Shown: piece after piece, positions 1 through 12,396 of the stretch
How the letters are laid out: each line of letters opens with the position of its first letter
How positions within the stretch are numbered: the stretch's first letter is position 1
DNA from: Rotaria macrura
Lineage: Eukaryota; Rotifera; Eurotatoria; Philodinida; Philodinidae
DNA length: 64,000 nucleotides
Direction: 5' to 3'
NCBI GenBank assembly: GCA_900239685.1
Contig: OENT01000739.1
Location: 1-64,000 of the forward strand
Made by a program: the position numbers and the translations under genes
Notes under the pieces: model-generated
Databases searched by the model: none
Told to the model about the DNA's origin: nothing
The model's input: the letters and a program-made list of their open reading frames with translations, nothing else

Positions 1-2855
1 ATTTGACTGTTAAAACGGAGGAATTCGGACATTTGTTTAAAGTTTAAATGCGGAAAAAATAGCAAAAAAACGGCCGTTTTAACGCGTTATTTGCTTATTT
101 TCGTCAGCTAGGGTATACAGTGAATGTTACCTTTGAACATAAATAACTAAAGAATATTTTTAGCAACGAAGTAAACTATTTTCTACGTTCCCGCTTCTAC
201 TGAACAACTTGATCAGTCGAAAGTGCAATAACCCCACTACTTTAGAATGTGAAAAAGAATTCTATCCATTTTGCTCACTGGAAAAAGGCTAAACTGTTCG
301 ATTGTAATGAATACCTTATATATTCTTGTTTCTGGAAATATCAAGAGAATGACAACTTTTATCAAATCGATTTCGTAGTTTAACAAAACCAATATCACAT
401 CCATAAACATGTGACTAAAATGCACCGTAGAAGTTTGTTCTATATGATTTCACTGATCACGTAAATGAAAAGTTATAGATTATAAATTATTCTATGTTTA
501 TGTTAAATTTACATACATTTAAAACTCATCAGCTAAAATACTTAGATTGGCTAAATGTTATACGTACGAAGCCAAGAGAAAGATCTGTAGGAGAACTTTT
601 ACACTAGTTGTCCTACATATAAGAATCATTCTAAGTGTGAGAATTCAGAGCTTGAAAACAGCAAAATTTTTAATTAGGCGACTCTGAAAATAAGCGTCGT
701 TCCCATCATATGGTTTACGTTCTATCGACATTTTATGTGTACAAGTTTAACGAATCTGTACGTAATTTGATTGTTTTTTTATGTCTTAATTGATCGTTTT
801 GGAAAGACTAAGATAATACTACTTTGCTTTACAGTTATTCTTTTTTGTAAAATTTTTAGTCTAAGAACATATACATATTCAATTCTGTGATATGGTTCCA
901 CTTTAAAAGTCATGTTAAGTGACGAAGTATCAAGTAATAAAAAAACAATTAACCAACTTATTTTAAATAGTCAAGTAATAACGTCGATCATTAAAATTTT
1001 TATTATTTGCACTCTAATGGGATCGGTTGCAAATGGTTACCTCCAAATCAAAGTTAAGATGAACATGACCTTAAAACGAGTTATGAGTGGAATGTAAAAT
1101 AGAAATGAGAAGATGAACATTTCGAAACCATTGTAAGATAGATCCCCGGCAAAGTATGAATGCGTGATATAAAATAAAGAGGAAAGGAAAGAACAGCAAA
1201 AGCAACAATTAGATGACATTACTTAGATTATTTTCTTTATTAATGAGAAAAGTTGGAATGGATGAACTAGATATAGTCTTATGGGATAGGTTTACTACAC
1301 ATTGAGTTGATTCTAGATCTGTCGGCATGATTCCTATAACAGATATTTATAGACTGGACAGTATTTAGGTGGCTATCTTAGTTTGAATTACTCATGATAT
1401 TGAGAGTGAATCTTTAAAAACTTTCTTAGATCTATTTTCACATGTTGATGTTTTCTGTATCATTCGACAGTGTGTATTAACGGGCCATACAAAAATACGC
1501 ACCAACTATTTACTACTGGGCACATTCCATCTTTTGTGAAACAGCAAACTTTATCATGTTTGTTTTTCTGGAAATTAGACAATATCACTTGGTGATTTTG
1601 TTATTTGTAACACTAATTATGTATTTGCACATGTCGAGTCACTAATTCATACAATACAATTTTTTACAATATTTCAGTACTTTTTTACTGAAGTTCTTTC
1701 TATATAGGCTTTGAATTCTTTTCTTTTTAGTATAGTATCCCGTTCTTCACAAAATACCTATGCGTGTTTTTCAGACACGTTAATGAATTACAATGTCTGC
1801 GACGATGACTGTTATTTCAAAATGTTTTCTATGTCAATAAACATGAGTGTCTGATATTAACTGACGATCACCGACTACATCGATGCCTATTATAAGGCTG
1901 TAACTTGATGGTATCCTATACATGAAACGTTGAATGAACTTTTTTCCATGAATTAATTCCATGAAATATATGTAAAATGTTTTTCTCTACCTCATTCGGT
2001 AAGAGTTAACTTTTGTCGTTCATCCAAGAATTTTTTCTGAATGGTTATTATACATCAGCTTATAACAATTCATCGAAATAAAACATAATTGCATGATTGA
2101 AACGATGATTTTAGTCTACAGTCTTTGAATCTAAGATCAATTATGATAATATTTAACAGTAAAGTTGCCAAAATTCCGGCCACAATCAAAGACAAACTTC
2201 TATAGATTAATTAATTCAACAACGACAACCCTCATCAACCTGCAATTGTCATCAGTCTCGAAACAGTTGAATTTCGGGACCTTATTCCTGTTTTTGTATC
2301 TGAGATATCATAAAAGACAAAATTATTTCGAATATCAATTATATTTGTAAAGCATGCGAATAATTATCTAGAAACGGTGATGTTTGATTTCAATGTCGTA
2401 TAGATTTTAACACGTGCAATGTACAGAGAAAATTCCGATGTACGGTACGATGTTCAAAAATAGAAAGTGCAAATGTACTTTTTCACACGTTTCCATGACT
2501 AACTATGAATGCTTGTGAAATAATTGTATCTGCTATAGTATTGATACTTGTTGTCAGAGTTGAGTTTTCACTAGACTCACTTTGACTGGTCCTGGTGTGC
2601 AATCATCCGTTAGATATTATTGATTATTAAAATTCATTTTTCATACTCTCACTCTTTTATGATTAATAATAAGATCAGATTTCAAGAAATTTTAAGAGCT
2701 GTTCCATTTATTATTGTTTGTTATTCGCATCCATTGATTAGAATAATCAAAAGATGAAAATTTCAAAATAATTTTTACAATAAAAGGTCACAAGAGATCA
2801 TTCAATACAAAGGCGATAAGTCTTTTGATTCTTTATTTTTTTTTATTCAATCATA
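1..2855. other. gene-free AT-rich stretch
   Basis: No reading frame here has recognisable domain content or convincing splice partners; those present are short and low-complexity. No tRNA, rRNA or clear repeat was seen. I read it as intergenic or intronic sequence. Confidence 0.5.
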
Positions 2856-3455
2856 TCAACGACCATGTTTGGCTGCAACAATGTAATGCATCATGAAAAA
2901 ATCATTTTGAATCCAGAAGAATTTATTAAGTGCAAATAAAGTTGCCTTTTTCGTTGCTGCATCAATCTCTTGATTACTGAGAACAGCATCGATAAGAATA
3001 TTTTGAACATAACCAAATAGAGCATTTATATGAATAAAATCGACATTAATCGAATGTGTACCTGCCATATCGGTATGCATTTTACCCACATTTGACAGAA
3101 AACTGAGAAACGCATCATTCCATAAATGTTGACGTAAAACTCGTAGTAAATACTTGCGCATATGATTCATGCGAAAAACCATTTGTTCCGATTTTGTCGT
3201 GAGTTTTTCCGGATCAGTTTGCATAACACCTTCGAAGCCGAAATTTTTCATAAGAAAAAACTGTTTGGTTATGTCAAAATCAAGTAATTTTTGATAAATT
3301 GCTTCCACTACTGCTGGAATGAGTGGTTGGGCCAATTTAGAAAAAGTATTGAGTATAACAATATCATCATCAGTAAAATTGAGAAACTTTGACAAATAGT
3401 CAAAACGATGTCGGAGATCAGTCTCTAATAGATGTTTATCGATATGTGTTGTCAT
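2856..3455 (-). CDS. protoglobin (globin-sensor domain, single-domain)
   Basis: Single-exon gene of 199 aa. I start at the Met of MTTHIDKHLL rather than 20 codons upstream, because the upstream extension is hydrophobic and unlike the family, and the globin fold begins soon after MTTHI. The whole protein matches the protoglobin/globin-coupled-sensor haem domain: an N-terminal Z-helix region (about 1-30), a helical core with DDDIVILNTFSKLAQPLIPA (29-48), and the F-helix stretch NVGKMHTDMAG with His127 as the probable proximal haem ligand, then GYVQNILIDAV (148-158). No signalling module (methyl-accepting, GGDEF or kinase) follows, so it is a stand-alone protoglobin, expected to bind haem and O2, CO or NO in the cytosol. 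The family is mainly bacterial and archaeal; an intronless copy in an animal-like genome suggests horizontal acquisition (inference). Physiological role unknown. Confidence 0.85.
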   Translation of the reverse strand: MTTHIDKHLLETDLRHRFDYLSKFLNFTDDDIVILNTFSKLAQPLIPAVVEAIYQKLLDFDITKQFFLMKNFGFEGVMQTDPEKLTTKSEQMVFRMNHMRKYLLRVLRQHLWNDAFLSFLSNVGKMHTDMAGTHSINVDFIHINALFGYVQNILIDAVLSNQEIDAATKKATLFALNKFFWIQNDFFMMHYIVAAKHGR

Positions 3456-6190
3456 AATGATGAACGAGAATAGATAGTAGGTATTTCTTCTCTTCCAAAT
3501 ATGTCTGCAATACAAAATGATGAGGCTTCAACGATGTTTATTTCTCTTTTTATCTTAGCTATCAGGCACCTAGCCTTTTCTCTCTAACTTGTGAAAGAAA
3601 GATTCACGAGACATAAAACAGACTACGGATTTCAGACGAGAGCTAGTGACTCGGCTCATACAAAGAAACGACGAATATGACGGATAAAGCAATTTTCTCA
3701 TTTATTCTACTCGTTTTTATTAGAAAGAGCGTATCGCTTAGAATAAATATGTAGAAAAAGAAGTGTGCGTCATAGATTTTATTTCCCAAGTACTACAATA
3801 TTAATATTTGCTCATCGTAACAAAGATTTTCTTTTTATATTAGAATATTCAATTTAGCCTTTAAAAGACGGAACAGCAAACTGTTGAACGAAGTGAAAAG
3901 CTCAATATTATCAGTAGAATAAGAAAATCAATTTGGTAATGAAATATCTGACCACAGAGCCGTTTTTCCCTCTAAGTACATACGTTTTCTCAAAAATTGA
4001 GTAACTTTTCATTTTTGAAAATGTTCTTCGTCGAGTCACATTGACTCTTCTGATTACCATCGAAAAATCAGTAGTATGCAAATATTTCATAAGACCATCC
4101 AATTCTATACGAGAGAGAGACAGGAAGAATATTTTCTCCTTCTTTTTTTTTTAAAAAAATCCTATTTCCTCATATCATAATAATTAGAAACGTAAGGAAG
4201 TTTATCTCAGTGATTCTAGAAAAATAATTTATCTATCCAAGATTCAAATCATAATTCAAAAACGGATAAGAAAACTTTATATTGACTTTACGAACTGTTT
4301 TTTCTCGTAATTATTGCATGATCAATTTTCTTCATTTTACAACTATCTAAGTTTATATAATCTTGTAAAAGAAGAAACATATTTTAGTGATACGTACGTC
4401 TATTGAAAGAATGATTCGAGGAAGCAAAATGCATTCATTATAATCAGTATGAGATAAAAATATGAAATTTAATTATCGTTCTCGATGATAAACACAGAGC
4501 TGCATTTTTTTTACTTTCAAACTTCTGAAAAAGTACCTTTGTTCAATATCTACTTGAATCAGACAAGAAAAGAATCTCATTATCTTTAATATAAAAAAAA
4601 TGAAATAAATATTATAGTTAATTTTTTTCTTTTCCGTGTTCATTTTCATGGTTTTATGCCTGTACCCTACGAACTTGTCAAACAATTGATAAAGTCAGGG
4701 ATATCAGAGTAGAATTTCTGATTATTAAATCCGAAGACTACACGCTGATCGTAATGTTTGCTCTATATCCGTTCATCAGTTTCATGTAAAAATTCACTAA
4801 AATATATTTTCGCAGCGATTGAATTGAATAAGAACGCCCAATAGAAAGTTTTTCTTAGTGTATTAGGAAATTTAATGGTAAATATTTTATTTTGTTCGTT
4901 TGATTTATCTTCTATCATCGTCTGTATTTTGTCAAACAAACATCTGCCACATGTCATATGAGCTGTAAAATAAGCGGACCTTTGAAATTGTAATATCTAA
5001 TTACTCTATTGTAGAAGAATAGAATGATCATCAAACTCTCTTCATTTCTCTGTTATGTTCTTGTGCATTTGTTCACCCTGACACAGAACATACTTTGCCT
5101 GAATATAAATGAAAGCGGTACTTTAAAAGTGTAACATCTGATTAATATATTATGAAAGAAAAGAACTACGCATGTACATGCTCTCTTCATATCCCTATTG
5201 GCTTAATTTCTACTCTCATTTATAAACACTAATCACATCAGATCTCTCGGCTAATGAAATCTGAATAGATTAAAAATAATGTCTAACACATGAATGATGA
5301 AAAGAAACTTTGTTCATTAGAATAGAACTCGATGGTAACGAAATTTAAGAAGAAGAAACATGTCATTTCAATGATGCTCTTCAAAACGACACATCCATCA
5401 TTCTTTGCTCTAGATCTAAACATTTTATGACGCTAAAAACTGTTATCTAGTTGATGATTGTCGTTGGAGCGAGTAACTGCATTAGATTATTGATCGTAAG
5501 CAACATCTGTTGAAAGTATTACAAAAGCTTTGAAAGAACCATTACTATGGTTGAGATTTGAAACAGTAATGAACTGTAGTAGGGGCGTTAAAATTTAAGG
5601 CTAAATCTAATTACTCAACACTTGAGAATTTCGTTTTAACTATTTATGAAGAAATCGTCATGTCAGCACTCAAGCATTGGGAAACTATTAGGTTCAATTT
5701 GAATCAAAATCGCTTGATCCATTATCTTCTTAGAACTATCGAAGAGGAAAGTTAAAATTCAACTATGAACTAATTTATTACTCTAACCTTTGAATGCATG
5801 AATGATTTATTACAATACTCTCGGGTTGACTAAGGGGTGAACATTTCAAAATGTACTACAGTCTATACTTTGTTCCGTTATGATGCTTGCATAACGTTTT
5901 ACACTTTTGGCGCTGGCAAAAGTCTTGTTCGTTTTCATGCATTTTGCAATTTTAACTCTCAATGTCGACCTTATGAATTCCAAGACGTGTTGTAATCAAG
6001 AGATCTGGTGATAAAATGAATGAATTTCATGATAGTCAGAAGAAACTGTCCAACGATTCAAAATTTCAATGTGGTTTAAATGAAAAATTTTACGTTCATG
6101 CTCAACTTGAGGTTAACGTATATATATTTGGCAATAAACATAGTTTTTTAGTATGATAAATAGGGGTAGAAAAGCCGACAGTGTACAATA
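3456..6190. other. intergenic, no gene recognised
   Basis: The first about 200 bases are the 5' flank of the minus-strand protoglobin gene. The remainder is AT-rich with only short frames lacking family features. No RNA gene or clear repeat was found. Confidence 0.45.
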
Positions 6191-6194
6191 AAGA

Positions 6195-6230
6195 AACGGA
6201 GCACTAGCAGAGCTGATAAGGGCATCCGTT
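6195..6230 (+). repeat. structured hairpin motif, copy 1
   Basis: A 6-bp stem AACGGA/TCCGTT encloses a 24-nt loop containing GCACTAGC and AGCTGATAAGGGC. A close relative lies 103 nt downstream. Within the loop AGC and GCT can pair around a 3-nt apex. Orientation is assigned arbitrarily to +. Function unknown. Confidence 0.5.
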
Positions 6231-6299
6231 GAATTCTGAAATAAATTTTATGTTCACACAAGTGAGTTAATATGTTTAGTAGTGTATGATCGAAGGTTG

Positions 6300-6333
6300 G
6301 CGGAGCACTAGCTTAGCTGATGAGGGCTTCCGC
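6300..6333 (+). repeat. structured hairpin motif, copy 2
   Basis: Second copy of the motif: stem GCGGA/TCCGC around a 24-nt loop with GCACTAGC and AGCTGATGAGGGC. Relative to copy 1 the outer base pair changes on both sides (A-T to G-C), so pairing is kept. It contains CTGATGA, as in hammerhead ribozymes, but no downstream GAAA core was found. The G-rich sequence at about 6410-6430 may belong to the same degraded mobile element. Confidence 0.5.
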
Positions 6334-9300
6334 ATATGTATCATTGATTGTCAAAGGCAATGTAACATAATTAGACCTAGAATATAAAATAAATAATTAA
6401 ATAAAACGAGACGGTGGTGGGGTGGACGGCGGGTAGAAGCAGAGAGAAGCAGTTATACGAGACGAATGATACAGTAAGTGTGTTTAAACTATAGCAACAA
6501 AGTATAATTAAATCAATGAAAATTCACAAGAAATAAAGCGCTCATCATTGATCATGAACTAATGTTAGTGTTCTACTAACACTAACCAATATTTCATTTT
6601 CTGACTATTACTATCTACTGACGTTTGTTAATTCTCGGTAGTTATCGATGCACAGATTATGATCTAATCACATGAATAAAATAGATCCAGCATTCTAACA
6701 TAAAAGTCTTCCTGGTCCAAACTGTTCTAGAATTTTTACATGAAAAGAATTAGGTTTCCATACACCGGAGTCGAACAATATAGAGTCTATTGGAAAATGG
6801 CGATCTTATATGATATTGTTTTTCTACAAATTATAGTAACTCTAATTCTTCACTGTTTCAAGGTAATTATGTAAAAACTAAAATTGAATTCTATGTACTT
6901 CCAGGCATGTTCGATAATGATCTAAAATCAGAAGCTATCAAGCTGGCCATTTCATATGAATAAATCATTTCTTCGTACATTAGGTAAACTTATTCGAAAT
7001 CAGACAAACATAGTATTTCTGCATTGTCATTTGAGGGAGCTTGATGAATGAATGAAGAAGTGAGTACTAAAAACAGAATAATTCTTATTCTATGAGTATT
7101 ATTCATTCTCCACATACAATTTTATTGATTAATTCTTGCTTGAAATAAATAGAGGGCATATGAAAGTGTTGACACTATTAGAGTTTTTCTTTTTATTTCA
7201 ATGGGCTTGTTGCCGATCGGCTCAGTATATTTTTTTTATAGTGCTCGGTCATATTTTGTTCAACAAAAATTAATGTGTCCCAAGTATCACATCAACTACT
7301 CATAGTAATTCGATTGATGGAGATAATTTGTTTGTTAGTAAGACTTAACGATCACTTTCGCTATTTCTATCACTTAATGCTCGTAATAATAACCATTCAT
7401 ATAACGTTATAACAAACAATAGAGGAAAAGTCTATCATAATAGTGAAATCTCTGAAGAAGAACACGCGATACTTTCGTACTCCAAAGCATAAATGAAGTC
7501 TAGTACGTTAAGGTATGGAGATATTCCGCTTTCCCAATTGAAAACGTCTCAAGAGCTTACAATTTACATTCAGCCTTGATGAAGACAGCTTTTCATGGCA
7601 TTAGAAAAATTCTATCATTTACCTTCAACCCTAATTGTAAATAATCTTTGGAGTACGTATACAGTAAAAACAAACCCAAACGAATCTAAGATTTGGTGCA
7701 CCCCTAGTTTGTCGCAAGGTTAACTTCTCACTGATATGAGAATTATCATGAGAAAGATAATAGTGATTCGGAAGTTTCGGACCATTCATACTTTGAAAAA
7801 CTGTGTGACACCATGGCACGGTTACAATCAATAACACCTAGATATATCTTAGCAAGAGAGAGATCAATTTCAAACCAGAATTTTTCACCGAATTATATAA
7901 TTACCCTTCAAGCTTTCTAGTTAGGCTTTTATTTATCATAGATTGTTTTCAAAATCTTCCGCAATGGGTCCCCAGGTAACATCACACAATCCATTAACCG
8001 TCGTGAGCCATGAAAAGATGGTAAATTGTAATTTGATTTTACAACTTGATCAATAAAAAAACCTATGTTTTCAACTCGTAACAATCAAACAATGGAAGCT
8101 TGTTGAAGATGTACTGTCACCATACAATACATTTCTTTTCTTTATTAATTTTTTTAAGAGAAAGAAAAATAACCAGTGTTAGAAAAAATAAATTACTTGT
8201 GGTGCTACTCATAAAATCGTTAAAATACTGAAAGTTTCTTTTGGCTTTAAAGTGATCCATTCATTGAAAATTTAATTCGATGAAATTCACTCAATCCTTA
8301 AAATATGTCTTGATTTTTTCTAATTCCTAATTAATGTTTTGAAATGTTACCCAGGAGATACACGAGAGTTATATGTTGAGAGGGCCGAGCGAGTGAATTT
8401 TTTTCCTTGCTCACAAAATTGCTTATGGCAAATGTGAAGGCATGCTCGGTTGCATGGTTTCATAAGTTTGATGAATTACGTTTTCCCTTTCAATTGGAAT
8501 TGGAACTGAAAAATGAGTTTTTAAAATTCAATTCTAAAACCTTATTTTCGCTGCACAAGTTCATAATGTAATAATAAAAGAAAATACCGGAAAAGCTAAT
8601 GCATCAATGAGGATTCAATTCGATTTATACTAATTAATTTAAAATGTCTTCTTTTTCTAACTGGCAGCATTTCTAATATTGACCAGTATGCAGCGACAAT
8701 TTATCTTGAAGTCTTGAATTCTGATTGATGCTTTAATTTTCAATAGGAAGCACGCATAAAAAGTTGTTTTGTTTATAACGCATTCTCATGTTGTCAATTT
8801 TTTATCGAAGTCCATGGTTCGATTCATTTTATCCTTTATTGATGAACTTTTTAAATTTCACTGGTAAGATAAATATTTCAGTGCTACAAAAATGCCATAT
8901 TTTTTACAGATCTACTGATATTGATGAAACGAAGACCCGTATCTTAGTGGTTATTTCTAAATGTTTGATCTTAATATTTTTGTTAAATTGGGCCAACTTA
9001 CAAAATTTTTATATATTTAGAATCAGCGTAAAATAAGGAACACGGTGAAATACATATTGCATTTGTGCTTTGTAGAAAATGAATAAGTAACGCTACCTAA
9101 TTTTTTTTCATAATGGAGGATTTCTATAGAAACCGTATGGAATAATTGACGTGTATGTAGAAATCAATGATGTCGTTAGTGGGTAATATCAGTCGACGTA
9201 AAAAATAAAAAATTGCCAGAATGAAATCATTATGAAGAACATTCTGTAAGCTACGCCTAATTTGTTCTGTATAATTATTTTTTATTTCCTCCAGATTATA

Positions 9301-12300
9301 AAGTAAATGCACAAGTGAATCCAGGTTTAGAAATACTATTGCAATCCGTTCGCATCAGTTAGTAGATCATAAGGTAAATTATATCAGAGGGGGAGAGAGA
9401 GGGAGAGATGCCAAGACTACTTTTCTGATTGGTTAAATTGCCTATTGAATAGCCATTTGTTGAGGTTGTCGTCTTTACTAAAAAACCAAACTCGAAAACT
9501 TGAAGAATTTCATCGATTTGCTTAGTACTGGTGGGTTTGAAGCGCGCGCATGTACATCAACCTGCAACAACCACTCGCATCTAGTAATTTTTCGAGAGTG
9601 AAAGTTTCTATTTTTTTGGATAGAAATTTCTACGTAAGAAGCATTGTCACACGTCAGTATTCTAACGGATCGAACAACAAAAATGATGTATTTGTTACAT
9701 TTATTGTCCATGGCGACGTGTCTCTAAGTTTTTCGCATACTTATGAAGGCCATATGATATCCTTTCTAATTTGCATCGATTACTATCCATGATTCGAACA
9801 CAAATATATTAAGTACATTCTACCACGCAGTTCATTCATACAATACGTTATTAGTGATTTAAATGTAAAAGAAAATTATAACTGTTTTTTATTTATTGCC
9901 TATATTGACTAGTAATCGTAAGTGATCATGAATTTTATTTCAAAGTATTTCAGCTTGCATTCTGTGCTACAGTATTTAATGAGTATAATTTTTTCTCAAC
10001 AATTTATTGAAACAAATGAATATAAGTTAGCAAAAGTTGTGTTGAATTTAAATATAAATTATCATGATTCATGTTTATAAATACTTACTTTTAAATTTCA
10101 ATGCATCCCATGGAATAAAAAAATGATGTGAATTACATAATTTTAATCAAATTATTGCTGGGAGAAATGATATCGAAAATGAAAAAACAGCCATTTTTCA
10201 TCGCGAAACAGACATAATCCTTCAGTTTTTTTAAAATCATGGCAGTAAAATGATTTAGTTTTTACCAAAGTCATGTTCATGAAATGAACAAAAATTGGTT
10301 GAGTGCCACTAGGATGTAGTGCAAGCAGCACCTGAGCTTTTGCTAATCCTCAGCCTAAGTGCTCTTCGTGGTGCTATCCGATGAACTGCCAGAGTCCTTC
10401 ATTCTGCGGAGTCATATAGACTAGTTACCGTAAGTAATATAAATTCATGTGAACTCAACAGGGCTCAAGATTGTCTCTGTTCTTACACATTGTATTTTTT
10501 TCGGAAATGGTATGCATAAGGACACCATATAGGACTGATTCGAATTAGCCATTTAAATGGTGTATTTTTAATCAATTTCACGCGTGATAACCATTTTTCA
10601 TTATCATGGGAGAAGTGATTTCCATTAGAAATATAAGTGCAGTAACTGGCTGAATTTTACTGAAAAGCAATGAAGATTATTAAGCAATTATCATTTTTCT
10701 AGAAAACTTAAATTACTGGAATGAAAAATGATGCAGAAAAAACTAAGCTAATCAAGTAATTTTGATTTTTCGGTAAAGTAAGAATTCATGAGATGAAAGT
10801 GATTGAAAAATAATGAAAGTATCGTGGGAATTTTGATTTCTGTAAAGTAATCTAATTCATCGAATTTTTTTTAAGGAAAAGTTTGAAAATAACCATTTAG
10901 CTAAAATTACATGGACTTTTTTATGCTCGGGGATAATCATTTGGTCCGAAAATAGATCCAAACTGTAACAATTAGAAACGTTGATCATCGGTCCGAAATC
11001 GTATGTATTCGAAATTACTACTATTTGATTTGTTTAATATTTGAATGTTCGAACCAAAAAACTTGTTCATATAACTGAAAACATCTTCAACTAGTAGTTT
11101 CCATATTTGGGATACTAAAAGATAATAGTTCTAATGGAAGACGGTGAGCATAATTTTCTTTTTCTTTTTGTCGATTAAATTATTCTATGATCACGCTATA
11201 GGCATCGATTAGATCAGTCAGTAAACTACAATACATAAGATTAATTGTTCCGAGCGTTCAAGATAATAATTGTTTAACGTTGTCCAAAATGATGATTTCA
11301 TCGGTTCATATTTGTTCAAGGTCGAATCAGTTGGGCCTTAATACACGTTGAAGAAAGGATGCCAACTCCATTGTTGCATCAGGATAATGATATAATTTAT
11401 CGATATGAAGTATACATTTCAATTTCAAACTCTCTATGCCTTGAAATGCACATCACGCATAATAAAGAACACATGCATGAATGGGATCAAAATTTCAACA
11501 CTGTAGTTGCTGTAATTTATTTATTGCGCACACTCAACGATACAAATAGATTCATTGATTTCGGTAGATATTTAGAAATATTCGGTAGATTATGAAAATG
11601 GCATCAAATTAATTTTGCTGAGTGAATTTCATTTTGATTGATTGAAGAGTATAGAACAAGGTTGGGAATAACAGGCGTATACTGTAGAATTGAAATGTAT
11701 GAAACCCTTGCTAAGTCGAATTCACACAGTATTTTACATATTGATAGTAAATTTAGTACATAAAAAATACATTTTGTCTATGAAAATGTACAGCAAGGCC
11801 TCCTGTGACCAATTTCACTCACTACTAATCTTTTGTTTTGATGCTAAAATACATCCGAAACCATGGTATTGAATGCCAAACATCTTCACAGCGAGGTAGA
11901 GTATTGACCTTGAAAGTAAAGTAATTCTCGCATTCTTCTTATACGAAGAAAACTCTGAAGTATTCTTCTCAACATATGAGTAAAAATCATTGCCATTCTC
12001 TCGTCAGTTTTACATGCACAAGGCCATTGAGGTGCATATATATACTCGGATTACTTGATCGTAGAATGACAGTAATATTTTCTTTTTCTTCGTGTAAAAA
12101 TCTTGACTCCCCAGTAGTATGAAAAATAGTAATTACTACTAGACCGAATAAGAACGATTAAATTTCTCTCTCTTGCTATTAAACACATTAGTAAGCAGGA
12201 CGACAAACAAAACGAACACAAATAACATGAAATTTTTTCTATCGCGTATTTACTCTATTTCTTATGCTGCTTTCTACTTGATATTCAATACATAGTGTTT

Positions 12301-12396
12301 GACGGAACAATGCTCTTCTTATTTTAGTACTATTCTAACAAGAAGATTTTAATAATATTTTTATCGATAATCTCAGCTCAAGAACGAACATCAACC
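6334..12396. other. gene-poor stretch
   Basis: AT-rich sequence with short frames that lack domain content. A short GA-rich simple repeat lies at about 9386-9410. A locally GC-richer patch occurs at about 10310-10430. Related short direct repeats (GACTAGT followed by CGTAAGT) lie near 9908 and 10421 and may be remnants of a small mobile element. No gene is supported. The end of the interval is the 5' flank of the FAD oxidase gene. Confidence 0.4.

Noticed and set aside
6195-6333. Hammerhead ribozyme pair
   Set aside because: CTGATGA (copy 2) and CTGATAA (copy 1) occur, but no GAAA core or helix order fits any hammerhead type; copy 1 also alters an essential core base. Kept only as a structured repeat.
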